A stretch of DNA of 64,000 nt. Source: Gloeophyllum trabeum ATCC 11539. Lineage: Eukaryota; Basidiomycota; Agaricomycetes; Gloeophyllales; Gloeophyllaceae. The stretch spans positions 2,039,628-2,103,627 of the forward strand of contig NW_006920413.1 in the NCBI RefSeq assembly GCF_000344685.1, given 5' to 3'. Below the pieces are notes generated by a model that saw only the letters and a list, made by a program, of their open reading frames with translations, did no database searches and was not told where the DNA came from. Shown one piece after another: positions 36,384 to 46,149 of the stretch (position 1 is its first letter; each line of letters begins with the position of its first letter). Position numbers and translations under genes: made by a program.

Positions 36384-37251
36384 AAGTCGCCTGAAGTCAG
36401 GAGGAAGCAGCAGTTGGTTGTCATTATATCCCTTCAAGGCTTTCCGAATAGCGGGTCAACCATCGATCTATCCTCAGCCCAGACATCCACAATTCCGAAT
36501 AGCCACTTGGCTTCAGCGTCACTTGGTATAGCTGACATGCATCGGAGGCTAGTCACGAGCGGCAGATTGCAGCATTGTCAGTCATTCTTGAATGGAGAAG
36601 CGGAAGATATCGGAGGAATGGATCCTCATTTCCGAATTTAGCGCCCAAATTCGGAATGGCTGTAAAACATGGCAGGGCTTGTTCTGCAGGTCAGAGGGGA
36701 GGTCGGTAGCATACAAAATGTGATAGATACTACGGTGCCGACGATAAGCAACAGCATGACACCCACTCATACAAGTTACCAGCCATTGGACGCAGCGGAG
36801 CCAGGAAGAGCATGCTATGCGCGTCGCTGGAAAGGCGTGGAAAGCATCACAAGATAATTCGGAATTCGGCGTCAATTTCTCGGGGCAAGCCTGGAGCCCG
36901 AGGAAGGGTTTTCTCGTTGAATATACAGGATGGCCATCGAGCACTGCAGAAACATGCCCACAGACGATCGGTTAGAGCTATTCTACGTCCCGAAGGTAGT
37001 GTAAGTCGTGAAAAACAAATTGCGGCAGCAAATGCTGTGCCTGTGTGATCTGTAAGGAGTTCTCACGTGACAGCTTCTCAATCCGAATGTGACCCGTCAC
37101 TGCTTGACTGCAATTCGGAATTGTTGCTGAGGTCAATACATAACTCGACACATGATGTTGCACCGCGCCCCGACCCCTCTGTCTCTCAGAATCTCCAGCG
37201 AGGACTCGTCGCCCACCATATCAACCATTTTATAGCATATTAATCCGTTGG
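36384..37251. promoter_or_regulatory. Divergent ETHE1-SSU1 promoter with repeated TTCSGAA sites
   Basis: Six exact TTC(C/G)GAA sites lie in this 868 bp: 36442-36448, 36493-36499, 36630-36636, 36650-36656, 36858-36864 and 37114-37120. A one-mismatch copy is at 37081. The pair at 36630/36650 forms an inverted repeat (TTCCGAATTT and AAATTCGGAA with a 10-nt spacer). For a random sequence of this length well under one site is expected. The arrangement suggests binding sites for one transcription factor, perhaps a Zn2Cys6 type that reads CGG triplets, controlling both genes. That is inference. Confidence 0.6.
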
Positions 37252-38848
37252 ATGTCGTCGACACCGTCGTCCTATTCCACTATGGCTGCTTCCCGACCAC
37301 CTTTGAAGAGTTGGAAGGAATGCATAAGGTATGTCTTTTTTCGAGCGAAAAATGACGCAGGAGTGACGAATAAACTCGGTTCTCTCTGCCAGACATTTTA
37401 CCTGGGCTTGGCACACCGTCATCATGGGGACAGGTGTATTATCGGGCCTAGCGAACTCATTCCCATTCGGCACGGGGAGCACAGTTCTCAAAGTGTTCTT
37501 CATGCTCTTCTTTTGGCTTAACTTTGTGCTGTTCATTATTATCTGCTCCGCCACCATTGCTCGCTATGTCTTGTTCCCTGAGGTACGAACCGAAAACCTA
37601 TTTATTCAGGAATTTCCACTCATTTCCTGCCAGGTGTGGGGGATTATGTTACGACACCCCGCGCAAAGTATGTTCATGGGTGCCTTCCCCATGGGGGCTG
37701 CGACACTCATTAATGCTGCCTTGGTAAGACATTCTTACGATTATACTATGCACAATCAGCTTTTTACACGTCGCGATAGATCCTCAATCAGGAGTGGCAT
37801 TGGGGCGGTAAGAGCTTCCTATGGGCCATCTGGGCTTTCTGGTGGATGGACCTCCTCGTCTCCTACGCTGTCGCTTTTGGCATGGTTTTCACAATGTAGG
37901 CTTGTTCCTATTCCTCGCCACGGCGGATGCGTGACTCTGCTATAGGATGATCAAGCAGGACCACTCATTCGAGAAGATGACTGCTGTCTGGCTCCTTCCT
38001 GTTGTGACGCTGATTGTCGCTTCATCCTCTGGAGGAAACATAGCACCGGCTCTACGGGAGCACAATGAAACCATAGCCATCCTCACCTCCGGCTTTTCGT
38101 ACACCATGGTCATCATTGGGCTCTCGTTAGCCATAATGATGATCACCGTGTACCTCGCGCGCATCATCATTCATGGGCCACCCGACACAAGTCTCATCCT
38201 ATCATCATTCATCACTCTTGGTCCCCTCGGCCAGGGTGGATACTCGCTCCTCCAATCAGGGCAGGACCTCGCGCAGTTCCTCCCACTCCACAACACCGGC
38301 ATGTTCCCTCAGTCCGCACTCGTCGGGCAGATGATCTTCGCGGTATCTTTCTGCGGAGCGTACATCCTCTGGTCGATGGGTATTTGTTGGATTATCATCG
38401 CGATCTGCTCCATCGTACATGTCGCGAAAAAGGGGAAGATTCCGTTCGCTATGACATACTGGGGACTTATCTTCCCGAACGGCGTGTTCGCAATGCTGAC
38501 AGTAAAGTTGGCCGACGTACTGGACAGCTATACATTCCGCGTATTCGGCGCCTTCTGGTCAGGTAAGTTTCCTTTGGCATGAACGCACTCTGCGTCTCGT
38601 CTGACGCAATTGTTCTAGGATTGGTTCTCGTCATCTGGGTATTTGTGGCTGTAAAGACCATCCCTGCAATCATGGACCGTTCCATTTTCAAAGCACCCTA
38701 CTTGTCCGATGCCATTGCCACGGAACCTCCCATGAGGGCGCCAAAGGACATCGAAATTGGTAAGGAGAAGCCACTCCCTCCTATCCAGATCAATGGTCAA
38801 ATGCAAGACAGGTCCTATGAAACAATAGTGCCCATGATGCGCCGTTGA
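37252..38848 (+). CDS. SSU1: Sulfite efflux transporter, SSU1/TDT family
   Basis: Six exons (37252..37328, 37393..37582, 37634..37723, 37792..37895, 37946..38562, 38619..38848) join in phase to 435 residues. Family landmarks include HFTWAWHTVIMGTGVLSGLA at the N-terminus, MGAFPMGAATLINAAL, DHSFEKMTAVWLLPVVTLIV, LILSSFITLGPLGQGGYSLL and KIPFAMTYWGLIFPNGVFAM. About ten membrane helices are evident. SSU1 proteins (C4-dicarboxylate/malate transporter, tellurite-resistance superfamily) export sulfite across the plasma membrane. The charged C-terminal tail is cytosolic. Divergent from ETHE1, whose reaction makes sulfite. The best of the two SSU1 copies here, with no lesions. Confidence 0.93.
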
Positions 38849-39328
38849 ACGCGCGTTTGCAAGGCTTTTCACAGATCAAACTCTAGCATAGTCTGTCAGC
38901 TTCCTATCCGCACGACTACACATAATTCCATAGACAGTTGTATTTGTATGCACGGCAATGGACGAACACGTTACGTTCTTTAAAACACTTGTCATTGTGA
39001 AAGTCATGAAGCATAGTAGACCTATGTATCATGGACCACGAGGCTCCGCGAGCTAGTTTCTTGGTGTATGTGCCTCTGGAGGTTATATATCTTGTCTTCG
39101 GATGTTTTTGTACATTCGTTGAAGCCTACAGCTTATCCCCATATGGTTGAGAAGTTGAGTACTTGATAAAAGTGCCGGTGCCTCGCGGCGCCCTTAACCA
39201 AAATCACGATTTCAGCAAAGGTGGGATCTCATTCGTGGGTATGTATCCAATAATGAAAGACATCGAAAACACATGCGAGATGATTGAAACAGAGGTCCCG
39301 GAAAGCGTCCAGGCGGGTAGCATTACGG
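38849..39328. other. Convergent intergenic region
   Basis: 480 bp between SSU1 (+) and an SDR gene (-); 3' UTRs only, as far as I can see. Confidence 0.5.
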
Positions 39329-40795
39329 CTATCTGTCCTTCACTTGCTCTTCACACCACTTCCACAGGCGCTCTCCGAGCTCTGAATCTAAAGCCACCGG
39401 ATTGGGCTTCGCCTCCCTTGCCCAAGGGACGAAGAACTATTGTACGGAATAATGAGAAGGGTGACAGCAGAAATTCACAACAAGCTCACCTTTCCATTGG
39501 CATCCACGGTCTGAGGCGAGGTTCCGGCATACAATTGGGTGATTGCGCCGTAGTGAACAGGGTATAACACGAGAACCTGCGTGCTCAAGATGAACACTAT
39601 TCTGAGTTCCCCAGGAAGCGTTACTCACAGAAAGTAGTTTCATCCCTGGAAATGTGGCATGTCGTGTCAGCTCAGTGCGGATATTCCCTGAAAATAAGAG
39701 TCAGTCCAGAGAGTATGGCAATGGATGCGTGCTGATGACCTGGATTGACGGATGTTGAGACTATCCCCTTATCTCCATACCGCTTGGCCACCTCACGGGC
39801 GATAAGAACATTCCCCTGGTCGAAAAGTCAGGTCGGATCCCAACCCAATCAGCAATTACCTCCTCTCACTAATTTACTTTGACTGTATAGGTCTTGCGGG
39901 CCCAACTTCTTCCTTTCCGGTCCGTCTCTGAAGGAAGCGAAGTCGATGCCCTTCACCATGTAGTTGCCGAAGGAAGAAGTGGTTACTACGCGGGCTTTCT
40001 TGTCCGGCGAAGTCTCGGCACCGGCAATTAGAGCTGACATGAGTAGTTCAGTGAAGTAAAAGTGACCTATCGCTCGGAGGTTAGACTGGAAACAGGAGTC
40101 CACAGGACATCCTCTCATACCGAGAACGTTTGTCCCCCATTGCAGATCATATCCGTCTGCAGTAAGCTGATCAATCGGGGGCCACATCACACCCCTTTAT
40201 GTCTATCAGTCATAATTGACGCTGATACAAAGTAAAGCGACTTACGCATTGTTGAATAATATATGGAGTGCCGGTTCCTTGCTAGAGGCGAGTCAGACAA
40301 TTGCTATGGCTAAATACGTCCTACCCTGACCTCAGGAATTCCTGGGCTGATCGCTTGACGCTATCAAGACTGGATAAGTCCAGCTCGAGGAATAATGCCT
40401 CTTTTCCCGTTTGTGCTTTAAGGTCTTGAATCGCAGCCTCTGCTTTCGACCTGAACACAATGAGAACCTGCCGTCGAAGGTTGTTTTGTGAGATCTTACT
40501 TGCTCCTAGCAGCCAGATACACCTTGGCATTGTGTGCCAGCAGGACCTGTTGTACTAGCTTGAATTGCGCTCTACTTCACATATCCTACCATTCCTGACC
40601 TTGATTGTCTCCTTCCCTATACCCGTGTTACCACCTTTACGTGTAGGATAATCGTTAGCAACATATGCCAGGAACCACACACTGGACCGAACCTGTGACT
40701 ATCACGACTTTCCCAGTCAAGTCTGGTACATCAGCCGCGGTGAACTTGGGCTTAGCAGGAAAGAATTGGCCGAGATACGACGCCGTTTGCCCCAT
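39329..40795 (-). CDS. Short-chain dehydrogenase/reductase, retinol-dehydrogenase-like
   Basis: The ATG at 40795 opens [20 protein letters not shown], then [20 protein letters not shown] across the first intron: the dinucleotide-binding TGGNTGIG motif. Later exons give [31 protein letters not shown], the NTNVLG-like NVLG segment, VVTTSSF (catalytic Ser region), LYSQSK (YxxxK catalytic pair) and [17 protein letters not shown]. The protein ends [16 protein letters not shown]. Classical SDR of about 320 residues, NADP- or NAD-dependent oxidoreductase; the substrate cannot be inferred. Many short introns split even the cofactor motif. Its 5' neighbour is the NmrA-like pseudogene on the same strand. 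Confidence 0.9.
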
Positions 40796-41371
40796 AGCAG
40801 TTCAGCGCAACGATGTCAACAAGGCTGCGGAAGTAATGAAACGAATTCGACACCTGGGAGAATCATATATGGATGTGGCCAGGGCCTATAAATACGCTGC
40901 TGCGATCCGTAATGCCGCGGAAGCGGGAAATACAACGCGTCGACACGGCACAGGGGATCATTAACGCGTTACGTCACGCGTTCGTAGCACTTCAGTGCGC
41001 AGCTCAAGCGCAGCTATCCCCATGGGTGTTTCGCTTCTGCGACGATAATGCCTCCTCTTACCAGATGTGGCTTGCTCTACTGACAGGTAGGACAGGATTC
41101 TTTTCTCGATCAATATACTGGCCACAGCAGCATGTGGCGTGGAGGCAACCGTGCCCCCAACGAAACAATCGCAACGCTTTACTACGGCATATCGTGTGCT
41201 CGCTAGGGCTGTATCATTCAAACCTTCAAGTTCAGACAGTAATAACACAACTTTCTATCGGTCACCCCGGCATACCCGAGTAATAGTCTTCTACCTCCTG
41301 ACATCACTGCTGCGGGCCCGAACAGACATTAATTCAGATATCGCCACTTCGACGCAATACATTCGGTACCT
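40796..41371. other. Intergenic spacer before the SDR gene
   Basis: About 575 bp between the NmrA-like pseudogene and the start of the SDR gene, both on the minus strand. It should hold the SDR promoter. I see no supported feature. Confidence 0.4.
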
Positions 41372-42421
41372 TTACTGTCCTAGAAGCGCGTCAACAGCCT
41401 TCGTAGGGTTCCAACTGGGAAAGAGGTGATTGTCCAGCTCCTCGGGCTTCCGTGCAATGCAAAACCCTTCGTCCAGCTGCAACGACAGGAAAAGCGCGAG
41501 ACTCGCCAAGTCTTCGCTATCTTTCCTCAAAGCCGCCCTCAGCTCGACTTTTGACATATGAGAAAGATCCAACTTCTTCCCACTCTTTGCTTGGTACGCG
41601 TCCGCCAACTCGTTCAGCGTCTGAATGCAGGTGAGTAAGCCTGCCGATGGATATGGTACAACTGACAGTGTGGCGTACCGTTCTGTCACCCTCGATGCGG
41701 AAGTATTTTCACCAAGGTTGGTCCGGCGGTAGGTGCGTGAGGACGTAAGCGACGTATATGCCCCGCGTCTCATCTCGCCATGAGGGAGACCGGAGCATTG
41801 CCTTCACCTTGGATGGTCACTTTGCCGTTCGGTAAATCCCAATCAAAGTACCTGGGCATTAGAAACATAAATCAGGCGGTTGGGCGGAACTTGAGCGTCA
41901 CCCTAGCAAACGGCAGGCCCAGTTTCTCCAGCGTCTTGGGGAAAGCGGCCTTCACGGAAATAAGCCTTCCTTGAGGTCTTTGGTAAGCGTGCCAAACTCG
42001 GAGGGCACGAAAAGCCTCACCCCCGCGTGCTTCGCGGCCTCAGCCAGGACAGTTTGCTCATTTTGGAGGGTCGACACACCGCCCAGTGTCGAGATCACAA
42101 CTTCAGTGCCCGAGAGTGCTGAAGACAGCTAGGCAGGCGATGTGTAGTCCACCATCAATGAACTTGGCTCCTAGCATCGTTAAGTTGGGATATTTACAAT
42201 CGCCCCCGCTGCTCTGAGTAGAATTCACTGTCAGCACAAAAGTCACAGTATTACACAGTATTACCCGGGGGATCACCAGGACGCTTTAGACAAGCACGCA
42301 CTCGACTTAGCACCGATACTGAACCAGCAGCCCCGCTCTGCTTAAGTTTCAACAGCTCTTCGATGATATATCGCCTAAGATTGCCTGCACCGGCGACCGC
42401 GAATTTCTTGAAACCTGACAT
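41372..42421 (-). pseudogene. Decayed NmrA-like NAD(P)-binding protein
   Basis: Opens normally at 42421 with MSGFKKFAVAGAGNLRRYII (the GxxGxxG-like Rossmann start) and EELLKLKQSGAAGSVSVLSR, then breaks down. Family segments follow in order but in changing frames: VDYTSPA then TAG, LSSALSGTEVVISTLGG, EAAKHAGVRLFVPSEFGTLT, a frameshift before KAAFPKTLEKLGLPFARVT, YFDWDLPNGKVTIQGEG, a frameshift near 41775, GIYVAYVLTHLPP then a TGA, and finally LNELADAYQAKSGKKLDLSH to the stop. At least three frameshifts and two stops. The family (NmrA/isoflavone-reductase-like) binds NAD(P) and acts as redox sensor or reductase; this copy should make no full protein. Confidence 0.75.
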
Positions 42422-43178
42422 GTCTGAAGAGATAATGATGGCTAGTCTAATGAAATGTCGGAAGGCGGAATGAAGAGGCTCTTTTATATTTCTTCCTGGA
42501 TGACATAGGCGCTGCAATTTATGTGTATCCGCACCAAATGAGAGTCATTCGGAGAGGGATGGCGAGCTGTCATCACAAGTGAGCTTTCAAGGCTACTAAC
42601 GCGTCAGGCTCAGCACCGTACTGTACTTAGAGTCAAGATGCATGCCGAGTGACGCGTCGCCGAGATATCATCATGGTTAGGACCACCGAGTCATATTTCG
42701 GAGGCCTATCCATATGTACTTGCGATAGATTCGGACGAAAAGGGCGTCATTGCAATGATCGCAAGCAATCTGCGGACGTTGAGCAAGAGGAGCGTGAATG
42801 CGGGCCAGAGTTTCGAATCCAAGCCATACCAGTACAGCGTTCACACGACGCTGAGACTTGGCGTACGCCTCTCTGGTAATTCGGTCCTGTCAAGCATCTC
42901 GAGGATAAGCGTCAACATGAGGAGGCACCCGTCATTAGCAGTTGAGTTACTTGGGTAGAGGATGGATGCGACTACGTTGGAGGGCTGTGACCGCCGCTGG
43001 ATTTGGCACGGGTGTCAGTGACCGTCCAGCACTGTCTTCCCCCTTATCCTCGCTGCGTCGGAGAGGGGGCGGTCATCCAGAGCGTTGTAACGCACTTGTC
43101 CAAGGTCTCCGTATAATGGGATCGGTACAATGGTTTGTGCTTGTCCTGCCCTACTATCCGGCTTGCAACCCGCGCAGA

Positions 43179-43855
43179 AAGTGCAATCCTCCCTACAAAG
43201 TTAAGGACGCGAGTCGCTATAAATGGAAGGTCGAGACACTGTGCGGTAACCCCGCAGCGTCGCGAGGGACTTCGTCTGAAGTCTGGGCGACTCGCTTCGG
43301 AATGGGAATCCTAAGGCGGTGAGGAGGTTGTGTACTCACTGCAATTCATTCGTACACTGGTAACACCACCTCCCATGATCATGAGAAGTTGAATGGTTTG
43401 TATATCAGTACACATGTAGTTTTAATTTTTTGAAACTGAACCCCAAAGTATAATACCAAGTGAAGGCTTTGTGTATAGATTGGCCCTCGTCCGGACTCAA
43501 AGTGCCACAATGTCATCAATATTGGCGCCTTGCAATGACTGCATGATGAGACAGAGAACAAAAGAAAAATTTCAAGTTGCGTTACGGAGTGAAGGCAACT
43601 AGAATCATCACAAGTGAAAAATATCGTCCATGGGTGGGATTGAACCTCGAGCTCACATCATTGCATCTGAAATAACCAATCACACTAACCGCTGCACTAG
43701 CGGCATATTAGCAGTATTCAAAAATAAGATAATGTGTTAGGCGGGCAACCGTCTGGGCGCATCCGCTGCAATGGCTCCGCGTCCACTTTGCGAGCCGCTG
43801 CGCGACTCGCTTACATAATCTGCGTCCTCAACTTTGTAGGGAGGATTGCATTTCG
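43179..43855. mobile_element. Candidate non-autonomous element with inverted repeat ends
   Basis: TGCAATCCTCCCTACAAAGT near 43181 recurs in reverse complement at about 43830-43850. Each copy is followed inward by (A/G)AGGACGC, giving arms of about 30-40 nt with few mismatches, roughly 650 bp apart. There is no coding frame between them. This is the layout of a MITE or foldback element. Target-site duplications could not be fixed by eye, and the true ends may lie further out since AACCCGCGC also flanks both arms in opposite orientation. Confidence 0.45.
43625..43712 (-). other. tRNA-like sequence (possible SINE head or tRNA relic)
   Basis: On the minus strand, TAGTGCAGCGGTTAG resembles a pol III A box/D arm, and GGTTCAATCCC 53 nt downstream matches the B box/T arm consensus closely. 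The acceptor stem and T stem do not pair well, so it is not a working tRNA. It may be a tRNA-derived SINE head or a decayed tRNA inside the inverted-repeat element. Confidence 0.3.
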
Positions 43856-44084
43856 TAACCCGCGCGCGTGACTACTGCGACTGTCGGTGTGGTCCTGATG
43901 GGTACGATATGCGGGGGTACCCCGTGGGGAGTCTCAAGCTCAATGCCATGATCAGAAGACACGAAGTGCTCTCCTCGCGCTTAAACCGACTTTCCGACCA
44001 CAGAAATAATGGTCCTCGACCTGTATATCGTCTCTCACCGCCGTCAAAGCCTCACATTTGAGGACGTCCAGGATCACAACAACC

Positions 44085-45677
44085 ATGGCCGCAGCCAACG
44101 AGAGGAACGAACGCCTGAAAGGTGATCCGAAACTCGTCTCGTTATTGCAGGGATGCTGACTGCAGCACTGTAGTTATCGTAGTGGGAGCGGGGCTCGGAG
44201 GATGTGCCGCAGCGCTTGCCATGCACCACGCAGGATTCGAGGTCGTAGTCTACGAGAAGATCAAGAGGTTCCTGCGTCTGGGAGACTCTCTTGGTTTGGG
44301 CGAGAACGCCCTGCGACTGCTGCAGCGGTGGGGCTTGCACGACCAGCTGATCAAGATAGGGAACAAGAGCGAGAATATGCAGATTCGACGCTGGCAGGAT
44401 GGAAAGATCCTGGCAGTTCAGCCGCTCATGGATATGGCCGGCTACATCGGTCACAGGGGCGACTATCACGACGCTTTCTTGCAGAGGGTTCGCGAATGCG
44501 GCATCCCTATTCATATGGGACACAAGGTGTGTGAAACCGCTGGTATCTGAAGACAACTCCTCATCCGGTTGCAACCAGGTGGTACAATTTGATGAGAATA
44601 AACCGTCTATCATTCTCGAAGACGGTCGGGAGATTGAGGCTGATGTTATCATTGGCGCAGACGGTACTGTGACCGATCTTTCGCGAAGACTGAGGACTCA
44701 CATCTCTGCCAGGTATCAAATCTCTCGCCCGAGAGCTGGTACTCGGTTTCCACGATGCCCCAAAGTCCTCCGGCTACGCCTGTTTCCGCGCTTACTTCAA
44801 GGGAGAACCTCTGAAGTCCGTTCCCGAATGTCAATCCTTGATCCAGAAGGACTGCGTGAACATATGGATCGGCGAGGACAAGCACCTCGTGCAGAACACC
44901 CTGCGTGACGGAGAAGAGTTCAACTGGATCATCACCCACAAGGACACGGCCGACATCAAGGAGTCATGGTTTCAGCCTGGGGACATGGACGAGGTGCGAC
45001 GTCTGGTTGCCGACTTGGATCGGACCATCGCCTCGGCGGTCGAGGTGACGGAGTCGTGCTTGGACTGGAAGATCTGCTACAGGGACCCGTTGCCAACGTG
45101 GGTTTCTCGCAGCCACAAGATCGCACTGCTGGGCGACAGCTGTCACGCGCATCTACCTACGAGCGCACAAGGTGCTAGTCAAGCTACGGAGAGCGCTGCT
45201 GTCCTAGCTGTATGTCTGAAACTCGCGGGGAAAGACAACATCCCGCTTGCCGTAAGTCTTCGCTTCAATATGGCGGTATCGATTTGACTCTTTCCGAACC
45301 TGCAGACCAGAGTGTATGAGAAGCTTCGCTTCGACCGTGTCCGCCAATCTCAGCTAAACGGTGAAGACGTGCGGGATAGGTGGCACAACATTCTCAAGAA
45401 AGTCAATGCTGACCAGGAAATCGACCCTGATGACGTTAAGATCAAGAACAGATGGCTGTATCCGTACGATGCAGAGGCAGACACTTACGCGAGGTGGGAC
45501 GAGATGTCGAAGATAGTCCGGGAGGAACTAGCGTCAGGTAATATTCGACCGCTTTTCGACCCGAAGACAGGTCCGGTCAGGAATCTAGTAGAGTATGATG
45601 CTTTCGGACGGCCCAAATCCTCCCAGCGTAACATTGCCATTGACCCTCCTGCGCCTCAGGTTGTTGTCAATAGTTAG
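44085..45677 (+). CDS. FAD-dependent aromatic monooxygenase, salicylate-hydroxylase type
   Basis: Begins MAAANERNERLK (44085..44121), and the intron ends at 44173, giving KVIVVGAGLGGCAAALAMHH: the GxGxxG FAD motif. Later blocks include SLGLGENALRLLQRWGLHDQ, EADVIIGADGIKSLARELV (DG motif) and HKIALLGDSCHAHLPTSAQG (GD motif; the usual GDAAHP is GDSCHA here). These define a class A flavoprotein monooxygenase that hydroxylates phenolic acids with NAD(P)H and oxygen. The end DPPAPQVVVNS follows a long C-terminal extension (WLYPYDAEADTYARWDEMSK) typical of fungal salicylate or 6-hydroxynicotinate hydroxylase-like enzymes. No signal peptide, so it is intracellular. Next gene downstream is a vanillyl-alcohol oxidase. 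Confidence 0.9.
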
Positions 45678-46149
45678 TTGTATCTGCCTAGTCGATTGTA
45701 CCATGCATATCAGGTGTTTTTTAGCGGAACTGTCATGTGTTGACGCCTTATCACAATAGATGAGTAGCATTGTCCGTGAGTACTTCACCGCCCGAGCATC
45801 GGTTGCCTAAGGCGAATCTCTGTCTAATCCCGTCTATTCCGTCCGCCAATGGCGATGGTCTCTTCACCTCTCCTATACCCCACACTCTGCTTAAACTTTT
45901 AGGCGTAGAGCCAACGACAACTCTGAGGTCCCCACACGGCCTGAGATTTGTCCTGACTTTGGTCAGCTGAGGACATGCCGCGCATCTCGACGAACAGCTG
46001 CTGTTGTCTAATCGGTGCTTCGGTAGAAGGGTTCAGCTCAGGAAGCCGATGAACGGTCTAAATAGACGGTATCGACCGCCTGAGAATCCCTACATCCCCG
46101 CAGTATCTGACCTGCGTCGCACCATCGGGTTAGAGGCGACTACAAAGCG
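45678..46149. other. Spacer before the vanillyl-alcohol oxidase
   Basis: 470 bp holding the monooxygenase 3' UTR and the oxidase promoter. No clear element was found. Confidence 0.4.

Larger units (their letters stand above)
42422..44084. other. Gene-free 1.66 kb segment with inverted repeats
   Basis: Between the NmrA-like pseudogene (-) and the FAD monooxygenase (+). It holds an inverted-repeat-bounded element (43179-43855) with a tRNA-like core, both listed separately, and a perfect palindrome GGGGTACCCC at 43914-43923, about 160 bp before the monooxygenase ATG. Frames here are short and unrecognisable. Confidence 0.5.

Noticed and set aside
36384..37251. TTCSGAA repeats as heat-shock elements
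   Set aside because: Heat-shock elements need GAA/TTC units spaced by two bases; here the spacing is one base, so this reading was dropped.
42649..42958. Two plus-strand frames of about 70 codons
   Set aside because: No recognisable domain, no introns and location in decayed DNA; not supported as genes.
43625..43712. Functional tRNA gene on the minus strand
   Set aside because: A and B box-like sequences are present, but the acceptor and T stems do not pair, so only a tRNA-like relic is claimed.
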